6,596 nt of DNA from CAMBDR01 sp046597185 (GTDB lineage: Bacteria > Pseudomonadota > Gammaproteobacteria > Burkholderiales > Burkholderiaceae_D), in contig JBKJLF010000801.1 of assembly GCA_046597185.1 (NCBI GenBank), positions 1 through 6,596 on the forward strand, read 5' to 3'. Both the position numbers and the translations under genes were made by a program. Under the pieces are notes generated by a model. It was given only the letters and a program-made list of their open reading frames with translations. It was not told where the DNA came from and did not search any database. This document shows, one piece after another, positions 1-6,360 of the stretch (the first letter of the stretch is position 1; the number at the start of each line of letters is the position of its first letter).

Positions 1-90
1 CAATTGCAGATGCAAGCGCAAGTAGCTGCCAACAGTGCTGCGCCAGAGCAATTCAATGATGCGCCTGAAACAATGGCGTTGGCAGCGTAA
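1..90 (+). CDS. 3' end of an unrecognised gene (partial)
   Basis: Frame 1 is open from the first base to a TAA at 88-90 and encodes the last 29 residues of a protein, rich in Gln and Ala and ending PETMALAA. The reading frame has ordinary coding composition, and its stop lies 30 bp before the stop of the convergent kinase gene, which fits a real gene end rather than chance. The tail is low-complexity and carries no recognisable motif, so no family can be named. The start and most of the gene lie outside the window. No clear terminator hairpin is visible in the 30 bp between the two stops. Confidence 0.6.
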   Translation, partial: QLQMQAQVAANSAAPEQFNDAPETMALAA

Positions 91-120
91 ATCAAGAAGG
101 GGATGCAGAATAATGGCGGA

Positions 121-2424
121 TCAGTCAGCCGAATCCGAATTTGAAGCCGAATTTGAAGCCGAATTTGAAGCCGAATCCTGAACGATGTTTGGGTTGTAGG
201 GTAGATAAACCGAAAAAGTGGTGCCCACGCCCACTTCGCTTTGCACTTCAATCCGTCCGCCATGCTTATCGATAATCTTGTGGGCGATACTCAGCCCCAG
301 CCCACTGCCTTCACCAACGCCTTTGGTGGTGAAGAAAACCTCGAAAATCTTGCTGCGAATCGCTTCGGGAATGCCGCAACCGGTATCGCCAATCGACACC
401 AGCGCATTCTCGGCCACCCGCGAGATGCTGATCGTGAGCGTACCTTTCTGGTTCATGGCCTGCAAGGCATTGTAAATCAGATTGGTCCAAACCTGGTTCA
501 GTTCATCCGGCAGACACAAAATGGGTGGAATTTGCTGGTAGTGCTGAACCAGTTCGATGCCGTATTTGAGCTGCCCCTGGTGTATCGTCAGCACGCTCTC
601 CAGGCTCTCTTGCAGATTGGTTTGCATCATCGTCGAGGTTTTATCGACGCGCGAAAAAGATTTTAAGGCCGCAATCAGCTTGGCCACCCGTTCCACGGCT
701 GAATTGACGTTGCTGGTGCTACTGATGATTTTCGCTGTGCTGTGCGCGGCTTTAAAAATCAGCTCGCATTGCGCATGCCGCAACAATGGTAGCGTGTCGG
801 CCAGTGTGCCATGTGCATTTAACTGCACCAGAATATCGGCTTTTTGGCGTGCATTCTCGACACCCGCTTCTTCCAGTTGGCGCGTCACTTCTCGTACCAG
901 TGCGCGTTCCTCGCGCGTGCTGAGCACTTTGGCGGGTAAATTGGCGCGCTGGATCAGGCTTGAAAAACGCTCAACGCTTGCTGCATCAAGCGCCTGAAAC
1001 AACTTTGGCCACTCAATCAAGGCCTCGGTTAACGCCGTGGAGATGTTGACACCACTGGACTTGATGGCACTGATGGGCGCATTGATCTCATGGGTAACAC
1101 TGGCAATTAATTGGCCCAGCGCGGCCATTTTTTCAGACTGTATCAATTGGCTTTGCGCCAGCAGGGCCTGGTTTTGCGCCAGCAGCGTGGCTTGCTCGGC
1201 CTGGGCTTTTTCGCGCCGAACGATGTTGAAGCGATCTGCCAGAGCGAAGGCCAGCAATATCATTTCCAGGGCAGAGCCAAACTGCAAGGCATTAACTGTG
1301 ATCATATTACTGGGCAATAGCCCTATCCCTCTTAAAACCGTCATTGCCGCACCAAACAAGGCGATACTAAATGCCGCCATGAAGAAATAGGCGCTACGCT
1401 GGCGTTTGATTGCACAATATAGACCCACGCCCAGAATCAGCATTGCGGCGAAAAGATTGAGCAGTGCGGCGGCCATGGCGAACGTGTGCATGGACAGGGC
1501 GAATGGGATTGGGCTCAGCAGAAAAATGCCGATCAAGACTGTGATGCTGCGGTCAACGCGTGGAACCATACCCGCTGTATTGAGCATGATGCGGGTAAAT
1601 TGCAAGGCGCTGGCAAGTACCATTGACCAACCGACAAAATAAGAGATATCCGACCAATGTGTGGCACCAGGCCACAAAAATTCATGCGCCAAGCCCCCAT
1701 AGGTGGCCAGTGCCATGGACAAGCTGAAGATAAAGGCAACATACGAAATATAGATAGCTTCCCGTAGGGCGATAAACATTAACAGATTGAATAGAACCAT
1801 TGCGCTGGCCATGCCGAAATACCAGAATTGACTCAGGTAGTCAACCCGTTCGTAAGTATGGAAGGCGGCGGGCGTCCAAAGCCTGATCGGCAGCAATACG
1901 CCATCGTTGGCTTGAATTCGCAGGTAATAAGTCTGTTGTGCCCGGGCGGGCAGGGTGATGGGGAAGACAAAAAAACGATTCGGCCAGGCCCGGGTGGCGA
2001 AGGGCAATGCGTCGCCGGTTTTTACCGATTGGTAAGTGCCATTGCTGTCGGGTTGATAAAACTCGACACTGGTCAGCGCAAAGTTGTTAATCTCCAGCAT
2101 TCGTTCAAGCGCTTGCTCGCTGCTATTGCGCAAGTTCAGGCGTAACCAATAGGCCGAGGTGGTAAAACCATAGCTGAGTGCGCTTGCGGGGGCATGGTTG
2201 CCTTGAAAGCGGCTTGCTGTTTGGGCCTCTCGCACATGACTTAAGGTCAGGCTCTGGCTGGGGTCTTCCAGCACCGCAAAGTATTCGGTTAGCGAAACAG
2301 GTGCCTGACTTGGCCCACTGGCGTCCAGTACTTTCTCTGCTGCCAAGGCATTGCTTGCCAACAGGGCCAAGCTGTGGCATAGAAAAAAGAGTACGAAATA
2401 CCAGCAGCCGGGTTTGAGGTGCAT
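121..2424 (-). CDS. 7TM-DISM sensor histidine kinase
   Basis: This is an inner-membrane two-component sensor kinase of 767 residues. In order: a signal peptide (about 1-29, ending ALA-AE); a periplasmic 7TMR-DISMED2-type sensory domain (about 45-185), a fold thought to bind carbohydrate-like or other small ligands; seven membrane helices (about 198-220, 223-242, 260-281, 292-311, 313-338, 345-364, 375-396); a Gln/Ala-rich coiled-coil linker (about 400-430); the dimerisation helix with phosphoacceptor His445 in HEINAP; a long insertion (about 458-574); the second helix (about 575-592); and an HATPase_c domain (about 600-743). The ATPase has its N box (N648, N652), G1 box (DTGCGIP, D680), F box (FEVFFTTKG) and G2 box (GEGSGLGLS). 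All catalytic motifs are intact, so it should be active. There is no receiver domain and no response regulator in the window, so its partner and ligand are unknown. The ATG at 2422-2424 is chosen because AAGGAG precedes it by 5 nt and a signal peptide follows. The tail is a Ser/Ala/Asn repeat. Confidence 0.93.
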   Translation of the reverse strand: MHLKPGCWYFVLFFLCHSLALLASNALAAEKVLDASGPSQAPVSLTEYFAVLEDPSQSLTLSHVREAQTASRFQGNHAPASALSYGFTTSAYWLRLNLRNSSEQALERMLEINNFALTSVEFYQPDSNGTYQSVKTGDALPFATRAWPNRFFVFPITLPARAQQTYYLRIQANDGVLLPIRLWTPAAFHTYERVDYLSQFWYFGMASAMVLFNLLMFIALREAIYISYVAFIFSLSMALATYGGLAHEFLWPGATHWSDISYFVGWSMVLASALQFTRIMLNTAGMVPRVDRSITVLIGIFLLSPIPFALSMHTFAMAAALLNLFAAMLILGVGLYCAIKRQRSAYFFMAAFSIALFGAAMTVLRGIGLLPSNMITVNALQFGSALEMILLAFALADRFNIVRREKAQAEQATLLAQNQALLAQSQLIQSEKMAALGQLIASVTHEINAPISAIKSSGVNISTALTEALIEWPKLFQALDAASVERFSSLIQRANLPAKVLSTREERALVREVTRQLEEAGVENARQKADILVQLNAHGTLADTLPLLRHAQCELIFKAAHSTAKIISSTSNVNSAVERVAKLIAALKSFSRVDKTSTMMQTNLQESLESVLTIHQGQLKYGIELVQHYQQIPPILCLPDELNQVWTNLIYNALQAMNQKGTLTISISRVAENALVSIGDTGCGIPEAIRSKIFEVFFTTKGVGEGSGLGLSIAHKIIDKHGGRIEVQSEVGVGTTFSVYLPYNPNIVQDSASNSASNSASNSDSAD
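137..172. repeat. 12-bp tandem repeat, three exact copies, in kinase 3' end
   Basis: The unit GAATTTGAAGCC occurs three times head to tail at 137-148, 149-160 and 161-172. Partial units (GAATCC) flank it on both sides, at 131-136 and 173-178. On the coding (minus) strand each unit adds Ala-Ser-Asn-Ser to the extreme C-terminus of the sensor kinase, after the end of the ATPase domain. Because the unit is a multiple of three, gain or loss of copies by slippage would not break the frame. Confidence 0.9.
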
Positions 2425-2429
2425 GCCTA

Positions 2430-2435
2430 CTCCTT
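2430..2435 (-). promoter_or_regulatory. Shine-Dalgarno site of the sensor kinase
   Basis: The minus strand reads AAGGAG followed by 5 nt and then the ATG at 2424. It is a strong match to the 16S rRNA anti-Shine-Dalgarno and supports this start codon for the kinase. Confidence 0.8.
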
Positions 2436-2484
2436 GATGCAGAGCGATAAAAACAAATGGTAATGCGGTTGAGAGTCCAAGCTG

Positions 2485-2513
2485 ATATTACAAGTAAGCG
2501 GAAATAAACGCAA
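2485..2513 (-). promoter_or_regulatory. Candidate sigma-70 promoter of the sensor kinase
   Basis: On the minus strand, TTGCGT (2508-2513) is followed by exactly 17 bp and then TAATAT (2485-2490). The -35 matches the consensus at three of six positions and the -10 at four of six, with optimal spacing. Transcription would start near 2478, giving a leader of about 55 nt before the ATG. It lies in the 138-bp gap after the peptidase stop, where a promoter for the kinase would be expected. It is a sequence match only. Confidence 0.5.
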
Positions 2514-2550
2514 TTGTTTTTGATTTTTTGGTGCATCTGAATGTTGGATG

Positions 2551-2563
2551 ATGCGCGGCGCAT
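2551..2563. repeat. Short GC-rich near-palindrome at the peptidase stop
   Basis: ATGCGCGGCGCAT is a near-perfect palindrome (ATGCG arms around CGG) touching the stop codon of the M28 peptidase. It could form a small hairpin in the transcript. No T-run follows it on the minus strand (the following sequence is A-rich), so it does not look like an intrinsic terminator. Its function, if any, is unknown. Confidence 0.35.
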
Positions 2564-4884
2564 TAGTTCAGATCCAGTTGCGTCAATGCCTGCAGGGTAT
2601 CGCTGCTGCCGAAGGGTTGCACCGTCATATGGGCAGGCCTTGGCGTAACGACTGTTGCTGGCAAGCCATACGAAATATCGCGCACCACGATGGAAAAGGG
2701 CTTACCCGCCGCCACGCTCAATTCCAGCCGCAGCGGCTTATCTTGCATGGCCCAGGCATTTATTTCCCAGCGGTTCGGGGCAGGGTGGGCAAATTCAACC
2801 AGTTCTACCTTGGCCGCATCCACTTTTATGCCATCCACCCGAATATTGATGCGGGGGGCCTGGCGTTGCGAGCGCACTTCCAGTTTAACGCTACGCATTG
2901 CGCCATCGACTTTATCTTCTATCAGTGTAATGCCAGGCGCGGGCAAATTTAGCAGCGCTGCCGGGCTACGCCAGTACAAGTTTGAACTGGCACCAAATAA
3001 ATCGCTGGCACTATCGTGTTTGGGGTAGTTTGCGTCGGCTTTGAAAACGTCTTGGGTCCAACTATCGAGTGCCAGGTCGTTGGAAATCCAGAATGCTTGC
3101 TGTTTGGCGGGCACTTCAACATAGAAAAGGCTATTTTGTTTTGGGTGCTCTGCGCTAAAACCGGCGGTGAGCGCACCCACGCCGAAAAACACCATCGCAG
3201 CCAGTTGTGGCGCGAAGCGAAACAGGCGGTAATGGCTTAGATCGTCCAGCAAGCTATTGAGTAAAGCCAGTACCAGTCCAAAAATAATGATCGGGGCAAA
3301 AGCCATGGCCGGGGTGAGGGCGTTATACAGTAAATGCACAATCGGTGTGAACAGGATGATAGCGGGGCAGGCAGCGGCGAGTAAAATCACTCCGCGTAGA
3401 TTGCCTGATATCGGGCGTTTGGCCAGAAACAGCAGCGCCAGCAGCATCGGCAGCAGCGGCCAAGTGAATAAAAAGCTGCCGCCCGGTAGGGCGAGGCTGG
3501 TCGCTGCCAACAGCAAAACCCATAGTAAGAATGCGGCCAAGCTTGATTCCAGCGGGCGTATCCAGCGTTTGAGCAGGGTTTGCAGGATCACAAACAGGCT
3601 CAGTGCCAGCGTTAAAAAGAACGGTAAATACCAGCCGTCATTGTAGGTGGCACCGTGCAAGAGCGATTTATAGCCCGGATTCATGTCCAGAATCAGCGAC
3701 CACATGCCCGCGCATGCACCCGCCAACGCGGCGATCACCAGCAGGTGAGTCAGCAAGCCCAGAAAAATTCGGCCGGGGCGCGCGCTGCCGTTTTTGACGC
3801 AGGTGACCAGTAGCGCACCAAACAGTAGCAGCGTGATACCTGAGAGCGGCAACACCCATGCCACCGGGTAATTTACCAGCCCCAGGGCGGGCAGATCAAA
3901 ACACACCCGGTCGCTGGAGAAGATGTCATCGAGCGCTTGCTGGCCGAAATGGCGCGTCAGTGCCAGCATGGTGTCGCCCTGGTGTTGTAGCGTGGCTTGG
4001 TTCAGTAAATCGGGTGTATCGAGCATAGTATGGTAGCTGTTATGGCGTTCACCTGCTGCAAAATTCAGGCCGGGCAGTTTGGCTTGTTTAAAAATGGTGA
4101 GATCAGTATAATTGGGCATTTTTTTATAGACTTCATACAGCAGGGAATTGCTGATCGGGTGGGCCACTGACTGGCTTAAGCCTTGTATCATCTTGCCATT
4201 GCCGCTACTGGTTTCAAACATCCAGACCGCACCGCTATTGCCGCGATATTCAAAATTGAGCACCATGCCCACCTGTTTGGCCCATGGGTGGGTTTTGACA
4301 AAGGCATCCGCGCCGAGCATGCCGACTTCCTCGCCATCGCTCACAAGCACGATCACATCATTTTTCAGCGCTGGCCCAGTTTTCAGGGCACGCAGGGTTT
4401 CCAGGATGGCGGCAACCGACGCGCCATCGTCGGCGGCACCGGGGCTGGTGGGGACGGAATCATAATGGGAGGCCAATAGCAATGCTTTGCCCACACTTCC
4501 TGCAGCGCTGCCACTTGCTGCACTACCCGGCAGGCGTGCCACAATGTTTTGCACTATTGCGGCTGATTTGCTGGCACCCAAGCTCACCATGGTGGTTTGA
4601 ATTTCAGGCTGCAACCCTAGCGCTTTGAGTTGATCCATGATGAAGTCGCGCACTTTGTCATGCTCGGCACTGCCAATGGGGTGTGGTTTGGCGGCAATCT
4701 GGCGCAAGGATTGCATCGCTCTTGCTGCGGAAAAAACGGAGGCGGGTGCGCTACTGTCCAGCGGCGGCGTAGGGCTGGCGTGGTACATGGCGAGCGTAAT
4801 CAAGGCCAGCATGGCGAGCACTATGGCGCACAGAACGGCGGCGGAAAGTCGGGCTTGGGCGTTGTTCATGTTTTCAGTTGACAT
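2563..4884 (-). CDS. Membrane-anchored M28 family zinc metallopeptidase
   Basis: A 773-residue putative aminopeptidase of clan MH, built like the multi-membrane M28 proteases (eukaryotic ERMP1/Fxna and yeast Pff1 type). TM1 (about 13-34) anchors a periplasmic catalytic domain (about 50-320). Co-catalytic zinc ligands can be assigned by motif: H140 (ASHYDS), D152 (GAADDGAS), E185 as base and E186 as ligand (SDGEEVGMLG), E212 (NFEYRGNSG) and H285 (YHTMLDTPD). Eight further membrane helices lie at about 340-362, 372-397, 418-437, 446-465, 470-488, 497-514, 525-543 and 558-575. They are followed by a soluble domain of about 195 residues, predicted to be periplasmic. The frame stays open upstream to 5277, but that part is antisense to the lyase remnant and is low-complexity, so it is excluded. 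ATG at 4882-4884 is the first credible Met before the hydrophobic anchor. A second Met five codons later (4867-4869) is possible. Neither has a Shine-Dalgarno sequence. Exact substrates are unknown; cleavage of N-terminal residues from periplasmic peptides is inferred from the family. Confidence 0.9.
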   Translation of the reverse strand: MSTENMNNAQARLSAAVLCAIVLAMLALITLAMYHASPTPPLDSSAPASVFSAARAMQSLRQIAAKPHPIGSAEHDKVRDFIMDQLKALGLQPEIQTTMVSLGASKSAAIVQNIVARLPGSAASGSAAGSVGKALLLASHYDSVPTSPGAADDGASVAAILETLRALKTGPALKNDVIVLVSDGEEVGMLGADAFVKTHPWAKQVGMVLNFEYRGNSGAVWMFETSSGNGKMIQGLSQSVAHPISNSLLYEVYKKMPNYTDLTIFKQAKLPGLNFAAGERHNSYHTMLDTPDLLNQATLQHQGDTMLALTRHFGQQALDDIFSSDRVCFDLPALGLVNYPVAWVLPLSGITLLLFGALLVTCVKNGSARPGRIFLGLLTHLLVIAALAGACAGMWSLILDMNPGYKSLLHGATYNDGWYLPFFLTLALSLFVILQTLLKRWIRPLESSLAAFLLWVLLLAATSLALPGGSFLFTWPLLPMLLALLFLAKRPISGNLRGVILLAAACPAIILFTPIVHLLYNALTPAMAFAPIIIFGLVLALLNSLLDDLSHYRLFRFAPQLAAMVFFGVGALTAGFSAEHPKQNSLFYVEVPAKQQAFWISNDLALDSWTQDVFKADANYPKHDSASDLFGASSNLYWRSPAALLNLPAPGITLIEDKVDGAMRSVKLEVRSQRQAPRINIRVDGIKVDAAKVELVEFAHPAPNRWEINAWAMQDKPLRLELSVAAGKPFSIVVRDISYGLPATVVTPRPAHMTVQPFGSSDTLQALTQLDLN

Positions 4885-4924
4885 GGTTGGTTTGGTTGGC
4901 AGGGTTGGCTTGGGCTGAAGGAGG
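4885..4924 (+). other. G-rich block with a two-tier G-quadruplex motif
   Basis: The plus strand carries nine GG or GGG runs in 40 bases. The first 15 bases (4885-4899), GGTTGGTTTGGTTGG, fit the two-quartet G-quadruplex pattern and differ at one loop base from the thrombin-binding aptamer, a sequence known to fold as an antiparallel quadruplex. The block begins at the base directly next to the M28 peptidase start codon, so the peptidase mRNA leader is the complementary CCAACC-type sequence and lacks a Shine-Dalgarno site. It ends in AGGAGG (4919-4924), which reads as the ribosome binding site of the plus-strand lyase remnant. That it folds in vivo is inference. Confidence 0.55.
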
Positions 4925-4927
4925 AAA

Positions 4928-5416
4928 TTGGACTTAGTGTACAACAGGCACGACGCTTTTCTTGCGCTTTCAGAAAAAAGTCCGCCAGAAAGTGGGTTTG
5001 CCTTGCTTTGGCTTGGCCATGTCCGAATCCGGCGAGTCGATTGCGCCGATGGCGGCGCTTTGCCACGGGCGAAACTGATGGCGGCGATTCGGCGCATTGC
5101 GCGTGTGATTGACGTGCCGCTGAGTGTGGATCTGGAAGACGGATTTATTCCCGGTTTGGCCCACGCGGCAGCGCTCGCGCCCATTGCCAGGGCAGTGAGT
5201 ATGCCGTTAAATTTGATGATGCTACCGGATATGGATTCGGTCAATGATTTGTTTGCCACAGGCGCGCGGCGCTTCACACTGGGGCCAGCTTTGTTTCAGT
5301 CGGTGTATGGGTATGGTCGCGCACAGGTGCGGCGGTTTATGCAGCAGCAAGATGCAAGCGAAATGTTTGGTCATGATTTGCCCTATCCATGGTTGAATGC
5401 GGCGTTTCAGGCTTAA
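4928..5416 (+). pseudogene. Isocitrate lyase/PEP mutase-family remnant, internally deleted
   Basis: The open frame (162 codons from TTG 4928; GTG 4937 also possible, after AGGAGG at 4919-4924) encodes pieces of a PEP mutase/isocitrate lyase superfamily enzyme, which normally has about 250-290 residues. Recognisable blocks are an N-terminal RHDAFLAL, then ADGGALPRAKLMAAIRRIA with VDVPLSVDLEDG-like sequence (the family's D-x-E-D-G active-site segment), and then directly IPGLAHAAALAPIARAV and LGPALFQSVYG from the C-terminal part of the barrel. The middle of the barrel, with the active-site lid and several ligands, is missing at about 5138-5150. Before that, the family's usual NAWDAxSA segment is absent and the frame appears shifted between about 5003 and 5044, where the next frame reads FGLAMSES. 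The C-terminus and TAA stop look intact. It cannot be a working lyase. A rare alternative is an expressed truncated protein. Confidence 0.75.
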
Positions 5417-5449
5417 GCGAGGGGGCACCGAGAAGCGCCCCCGCACCTT
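5417..5449. terminator. Hairpin between convergent genes, likely bidirectional terminator
   Basis: GGGGGC (5421-5426) and GCCCCC (5437-5442) form a perfect 6-bp GC stem with a 10-nt loop. It fills the 33-bp gap between the stops of the plus-strand lyase remnant and the minus-strand pirin gene. The position and symmetry suit termination from both sides. The T-runs after the stem are short on both strands (CCTTTC on plus, GCTTAAG on minus), so efficiency may be modest. Confidence 0.55.
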
Positions 5450-6313
5450 TCATGGTAAAGGAATCCATTCATGCTCACCCGGCACGCTGCCCATTTGCTG
5501 GTTGGCCCATGCCAGTTTGGCTTGTTCGATCCGTTCCTTGCGTGAAGAAACAAAATTCCACCAGATATGTCGATTCCCATCCAGCGGCGTGCCACCAATG
5601 ACCACGAAGTGCGCACCCTGTGGGCTGCTGATGTTGGCGGGCGCATCCGGCGGCAACAGCGCCAGTACGCCCGGTTCCAGCGCGACGCCATCGATGATGA
5701 TGATTTGGTCAACGCAATACACAGCGCGCTCCAGCTTGGCGGCGGGCAGTTCCAGCGTGGCGTTGGGTTCGGTTTGCAGGTCGAGATACAGAGTTTCCTG
5801 AAACGTCGGCACGGGTGAGCTTGCACCAAAGGCCTGGCCGATCAACACCCGCAGGGTAACGCCAGCTAATTGCAGGGTGGGAATCTCGGCGGCGGGGGTG
5901 TGGCTGAAGGCGGGGGCGGTTTCTTCAAAGGCGGTGGGTAAGGCCAGCCATAATTGCAAGCCATGATTGACAAAGCTTTGCGTGCGCAAATCTTCCGGCA
6001 CCCGCTCGGAGTGCACTACGCCGCGCCCGGCAGTCATAAAATTGATGGCACCGGGTTCAATCCGCTGGGTCACGCCAAGGCTGTCACGGTGCATCATCGC
6101 CCCTTCGAATAAATAAGTGACCGTGGCCAGCCCAATGTGCGGATGTGGGCGTACATCATGTCGGCTCTCCGGCGTCACCGTGACCGGGCCAAAGTGATCA
6201 AAAAAGATGAACGGGCCAACAGCCTGACGTTTGCTGGAGGGCAGGGCGCGGCGTACCACAAAACCAGCACCCAAATCATGGGCGCGCGGGGTGATCAAAT
6301 CGAGAATTGGCAT
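5450..6313 (-). CDS. Pirin family bicupin protein
   Basis: A 287-residue cytoplasmic protein of the pirin family (the usual length is about 230-290). The N-terminal cupin keeps all four metal ligands of pirins: H57 and H59 (RPHPHIG), H101 and E103 (VVHSERVPE). The characteristic FIFFDHFGP and HPHIGLATVTYLFEG segments are also present. The C-terminal cupin (Pirin_C, about 170-280) follows, including GGTPLDGNRHIWWNFVSSRKE. Bacterial homologues such as E. coli YhhW oxidise quercetin (2,3-dioxygenase activity) in vitro, and other pirins act as redox-sensitive regulators. The physiological role here cannot be told from sequence. The ATG at 6311-6313 is chosen because MPILDLITPRAHDLG matches a typical pirin N-terminus, although no clear Shine-Dalgarno sequence precedes it. 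The gene stands alone: the convergent neighbour is a pseudogene, and its promoter lies just upstream. Confidence 0.93.
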   Translation of the reverse strand: MPILDLITPRAHDLGAGFVVRRALPSSKRQAVGPFIFFDHFGPVTVTPESRHDVRPHPHIGLATVTYLFEGAMMHRDSLGVTQRIEPGAINFMTAGRGVVHSERVPEDLRTQSFVNHGLQLWLALPTAFEETAPAFSHTPAAEIPTLQLAGVTLRVLIGQAFGASSPVPTFQETLYLDLQTEPNATLELPAAKLERAVYCVDQIIIIDGVALEPGVLALLPPDAPANISSPQGAHFVVIGGTPLDGNRHIWWNFVSSRKERIEQAKLAWANQQMGSVPGEHEWIPLP

Positions 6314-6351
6314 GAAAGGCTTTCGGAAAAGGCGCGGGGCGCGGATGGGGG

Positions 6352-6360
6352 ATTATAACA
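6352..6360 (-). promoter_or_regulatory. Extended -10 promoter of the pirin gene
   Basis: The minus strand reads TGTTATAAT, a perfect TGnTATAAT extended -10 element. Transcription would start near 6345, leaving about 30 nt of leader before the pirin ATG. No good -35 hexamer sits 16-18 bp upstream, as is common for extended -10 promoters. Confidence 0.6.

Noticed and set aside
2123..2563. Minus-strand 146-residue open frame across the kinase upstream region
   Set aside because: It overlaps the kinase N-terminus in another frame, has no domain, and covers the promoter and ribosome binding site of the kinase. It is a chance frame.
4148..4479. Plus-strand open frames of about 100 residues inside the peptidase gene
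   Set aside because: They are antisense to the conserved zinc-site motifs of the M28 domain, so the coding constraint explains the open frame.
4950..4963. Possible mobile-element or att-site scar near the lyase remnant
   Set aside because: No terminal inverted repeats, target duplications, transposase or integrase sequence is visible. Small deletions and indels explain the damage.
4885..5277. N-terminal extension of the peptidase reading frame to a Met at 5277 (904 residues)
   Set aside because: The extra 131 residues have no family resemblance, are antisense to the recognisable lyase remnant, and lie before a proper membrane anchor that starts after the Met at 4884.
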